Source: Nitrososphaerota archaeon
GTDB taxonomy: Archaea > Thermoproteota > EX4484-205 > JAAOZO01
DNA length: 8,464 nt
Reading direction: 5' to 3'
NCBI GenBank assembly: GCA_011605715.1
Contig: JAAOZO010000252.1
Location: forward strand, 1-8,464
Shown here: one piece after another, positions 6,706 to 8,464 of the stretch
How positions within the stretch are numbered: position 1 is the stretch's first letter
Layout: each line of letters starts with the position of its first letter
Notes under the pieces: generated by a model
Seen by the model: the letters and a program-made list of their open reading frames with translations, nothing else
Told to the model about the DNA's origin: nothing
The model's database searches: none
Position numbers and translations under genes: made by a program

Positions 6706-7824
6706 CTAGATGTAATTGATTCCATACCAAACAAAGGGAATGGGAAGAATTTTCCTTAGGTAATTCCTTAACTTTCCCTCACCTTCTATCTTATACCCGC
6801 CCGGTCTGGAGAGAATCGTCCAAGTCATTGAACGCCTGTCTTCCATAACAAACTCCTCTTCGTCAAGCAATACCAAATATTTCCCATCCTTTTCCTCAAA
6901 TTTCATTTTATCCGCTTCTTTTCCAATTCTCTCTCTGAAATAAGGTCTCATTCTCTCCATAAGCCTTGGAAAGTTAAGGATTCTCACTGTTCCATCGATT
7001 GGAATAATCGTCGTTGAAACTCCTTTATCTTGAACGAGCTTGGCGAGCTCTTTATCCTCATAGGGAACTGGCCAAACGAATCCTGCTAACTTATATCGCT
7101 CAAATAGATGGGGAATGGCATCAATTAAAGCTTTTTTATCTCCTGCATATTCTTTCACCTCTGCTATCTTTCTCTCTGAGAAGTGAACGATGAAATATCC
7201 CTTGAACTTTTCTTTCTCCTTTATTATCAAAAACTCGCAGGGAACATTCATAACGAACTTATTCCTAATGGCAATCTCCCAATCCTTCTTGGGTCTTATG
7301 AATCTCACCACCTTCTCATTATATACTCTAATCATCTCCTCTAAATATTTCTCTGCGGAACCATCAATTGAGATTCCCTCATTTTTCTCAAACCTCCACA
7401 AATCCCTCTCTCTTACCTCTAGCCTATATACCTGTCCAATGGAAAGGCAATCCGCGGAATCATATAACCGGCGAATCCCAGAGACAAACATAAAATCGCA
7501 ACCGTGTTGCTCAAATCTCTTGATGCAATCGTTGAGAAGAGTCGTAGCATAGCCCCTGCCTCTGAAATTAGGATGTGTGCACACTGATCCCACTAGGCCC
7601 ACTCTTGAGCGACAGTTGAAGATGGATATATCCCTCTCAAGTGTGCCGATGTGGGAGACGGGTTTTCCCTCCTCAACAATAACCCGAAGATTTTCCAGAT
7701 TTTCCTCATTGAAAAGAATTTGATACTCTTTCTTCATCGTTTGTGTTTCAGGGCGAAACACCATGTTGACGAGCTTTACAAGTTCATCAAACTCTTCCTT
7801 TTTTACTCCTCTTGGACCTTCCAT
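6706..7824 (-). CDS. Eis-like GNAT family N-acetyltransferase
   Basis: This 372-residue soluble protein has an N-terminal GNAT domain (about 1-140). Its acetyl-CoA pyrophosphate-binding motif is clear: VCTHPNFRGRGYATTLL, with R88-G-R-G-Y-A93, following the strand VGLVGS. The following FVSGIRRLYDSADC (113-126) matches the GNAT segment that usually reads 'G..RLYer.GF'. A second GNAT-like half (about 165-265) and a C-terminal section starting VRILNFPRLMERMRPYF (286-302) fit the Eis-type layout (GNAT plus GNAT-like plus SCP2-like), whose total length of about 370-420 also matches. Family members transfer acetyl groups to amines of small molecules, peptides or proteins; the substrate cannot be read here. 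ATG at 7824 is the first good start and has no clear Shine-Dalgarno; a short-leader transcript is likely. The gene converges on the transporter operon and looks functionally separate from it. Confidence 0.8.
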   Translation of the reverse strand: MEGPRGVKKEEFDELVKLVNMVFRPETQTMKKEYQILFNEENLENLRVIVEEGKPVSHIGTLERDISIFNCRSRVGLVGSVCTHPNFRGRGYATTLLNDCIKRFEQHGCDFMFVSGIRRLYDSADCLSIGQVYRLEVRERDLWRFEKNEGISIDGSAEKYLEEMIRVYNEKVVRFIRPKKDWEIAIRNKFVMNVPCEFLIIKEKEKFKGYFIVHFSERKIAEVKEYAGDKKALIDAIPHLFERYKLAGFVWPVPYEDKELAKLVQDKGVSTTIIPIDGTVRILNFPRLMERMRPYFRERIGKEADKMKFEEKDGKYLVLLDEEEFVMEDRRSMTWTILSRPGGYKIEGEGKLRNYLRKILPIPFVWYGINYI

Positions 7825-7833
7825 TTTTCTGAT

Positions 7834-7876
7834 ACCCGTCTCTTCCTAAATGTTGAGAGTTTTTAAGATTTTTCAT
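7834..7876 (-). promoter_or_regulatory. putative promoter of the acetyltransferase gene
   Basis: On the minus strand, GAAAAATCTTAAAAACTC (about 7875-7858) resembles a purine-rich BRE followed by a TATA box (CTTAAAAA, 7867-7860). Its spacing to ATG at 7824 (about 36-40 bases) would place the transcription start about 10-15 bases before the ATG, in line with the weak ribosome binding site. The TATA-like box coincides with the proposed left inverted repeat of the neighbouring IS relic. Confidence 0.4.
7860..7867. repeat. possible left terminal inverted repeat of the IS5 relic
   Basis: TTTTTAAG here is the reverse complement of CTTAAAAA at 8404-8411. These two positions bracket the transposase relic closely. 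Eight AT-rich bases can match by chance, so this is only suggestive. Confidence 0.3.
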
Positions 7877-8369
7877 CAATTGAGGGACGACAAGCCATCT
7901 CCGAGCGTGATCTAGTCTGCAAACTTTCTTACTACAAAAATAGTCATCGAAGATTTCAGTTCTATCCTTTAAGACTTGTATTCTAAGTATGGACATTACT
8001 CAACTGCATTCAGAAGGCTTAAGAGATGGCAGAATGAAGGAGTATGGTCCAAAATACTTGGGTCCTTAATTAACTGTTCAAAGCTTAGTTTAGAGAAGGT
8101 CTCCGTAGATAGCACGACAGTTGAAAGATGCAAAGGCATAAAAACTAATATACCTTTAAACTCAAGGAATAGGCATAAGCCAAAGTATGGAAGACCCTAT
8201 AGATTTTTATGAGATAGCCTACAAACATGTTAGAAGTGCAGTTGAAAGGTTCTTTGCATGGCTAAAATCGTTCAGAAGGATAACAATAATGTATGAAAGA
8301 CTAACATCAACGTTCCTATCTTTCGTACATGTAGCATGCATCATAATGTACCTAAAGTTTTTGCAATGA
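7867..8369 (+). pseudogene. IS5-family transposase remnant, frameshifted and internally deleted
   Basis: Three frames join to one protein. Frame A (7867-7983) gives the N-terminal part, including IEGRQAISERDLVCKL and FYPLRLVF, and hits TAA at 7984. Frame B (from about 7982 to 8209) gives SKYGHYSTAFRRLKRWQ, then GVW, SVDSTTVER with the first catalytic Asp at 8108-8110, NIPLNSRNRHKPKYGRPYRF, and TGA at 8210. Frame C (about 8208-8369) gives YKHVRSAVERFFAWLKSF, with the final catalytic Glu codon at 8244-8246, then CIIMYLKFLQ and TGA. These match the DUF4096 N-terminus and DDE C-terminus of archaeal IS5 transposases. Both shifts can be undone by dropping one T (near 7979-7983, and in the T5 run at 8204-8208). 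Between ERCKG and IKTNIP (around 8135-8143) roughly 100 residues usual for the family, including the second catalytic Asp, are absent. The product cannot be active. Confidence 0.8.
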
Positions 8370-8464
8370 GTTCAAGAATTAGTTTTTATTGAAAATTAAA
8401 GTCCTTAAAAAGTGATTAAGAGAGTAAGAGAAATCAAAGAAAAATAATAAGCTCAACTTAGAAC

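Larger units (their letters stand above)
7860..8411 (+). mobile_element. decayed IS5-family insertion sequence
   Basis: A segment of about 550 bases contains an IS5-type transposase relic with non-coding flanks of a few bases on the left and about 40 on the right. The ends carry a short inverted match, TTTTTAAG (7860-7867) and CTTAAAAA (8404-8411), which may be what is left of the terminal repeats. No convincing target-site duplication is visible. Complete IS5 elements are usually 0.8-1.3 kb, so about 300 bases of interior are missing. The exact borders are uncertain. Confidence 0.5.

Noticed and set aside
7190..7552. A 120-codon plus-strand open frame inside the acetyltransferase gene
   Set aside because: It is antisense to a well-supported GNAT gene, has no family features, and its composition follows the opposite strand's codons.
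7787..7996. A 69-codon minus-strand open frame spanning the IS relic and the acetyltransferase start
   Set aside because: It is antisense to transposase sequence that matches the IS5 family, and it covers the proposed promoter of the acetyltransferase.
7855..8425. GAGAGT on both sides of the IS relic (7855-7860 and 8420-8425) as a target-site duplication
   Set aside because: The right copy is not adjacent to the proposed terminal repeat, and the left copy overlaps it; low-complexity purine match.
1..8464. CRISPR arrays, tRNA or rRNA genes
   Set aside because: No regularly spaced repeats, no cloverleaf with a TTCGA-type arm, and no rRNA-like stretch were seen in the non-coding parts.

Overview
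The window is AT-rich and looks archaeal. The signs are Shine-Dalgarno-type GGTGA sites, oligo-T stops, a TATA/BRE-like promoter, a surface protein with more than twenty N-glycosylation sequons, and an archaeal-style IS5 transposase relic. An uncultured Thermoproteota/Bathyarchaeia-type archaeon is my inference; nothing in the sequence fixes the taxon.

Layout. Positions 1-51 may hold the last codons of an upstream plus-strand gene. Positions 61-4539 hold a giant multidomain membrane protein: a PA plus M28-peptidase-like ectodomain, a carboxypeptidase-regulatory-like domain, three membrane helices, a MacB/FtsX permease unit and a conserved-looking cytosolic tail. The open frame with a normal start begins at 130. 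However, positions 61-129 encode an obvious signal peptide that is broken by a stop or a one-base shift, so the true N-terminus is very likely upstream. Five bases after its stop, behind a strong ribosome binding site, lies a 639-residue polytopic protein resembling OPT-family oligopeptide transporters (4545-6464). These two genes form a tight operon.

Positions 6465-6705 are a convergent intergenic region with T-tracts and a 14-base perfect palindrome inside a hairpin. On the minus strand, 7824-6706 encodes an Eis-like GNAT acetyltransferase. Its upstream boundary coincides with the left end of a decayed IS5-family element (about 7860-8411). The transposase of that element is spread over three frames and has lost its central catalytic block. 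Positions 8412-8464 show nothing recognisable.

Main point of interest. The M28-like domain keeps some zinc-ligand positions but has lost the catalytic Glu-Glu pair and the last His ligand. The fused protein therefore looks more like a peptide or protein receptor attached to an FtsX-type transducer than a working peptidase. Its tight coupling to an OPT-like transporter suggests a surface peptide capture and uptake (or sensing) module. No ABC ATPase is encoded in the window, so the partner for the FtsX part must lie elsewhere.
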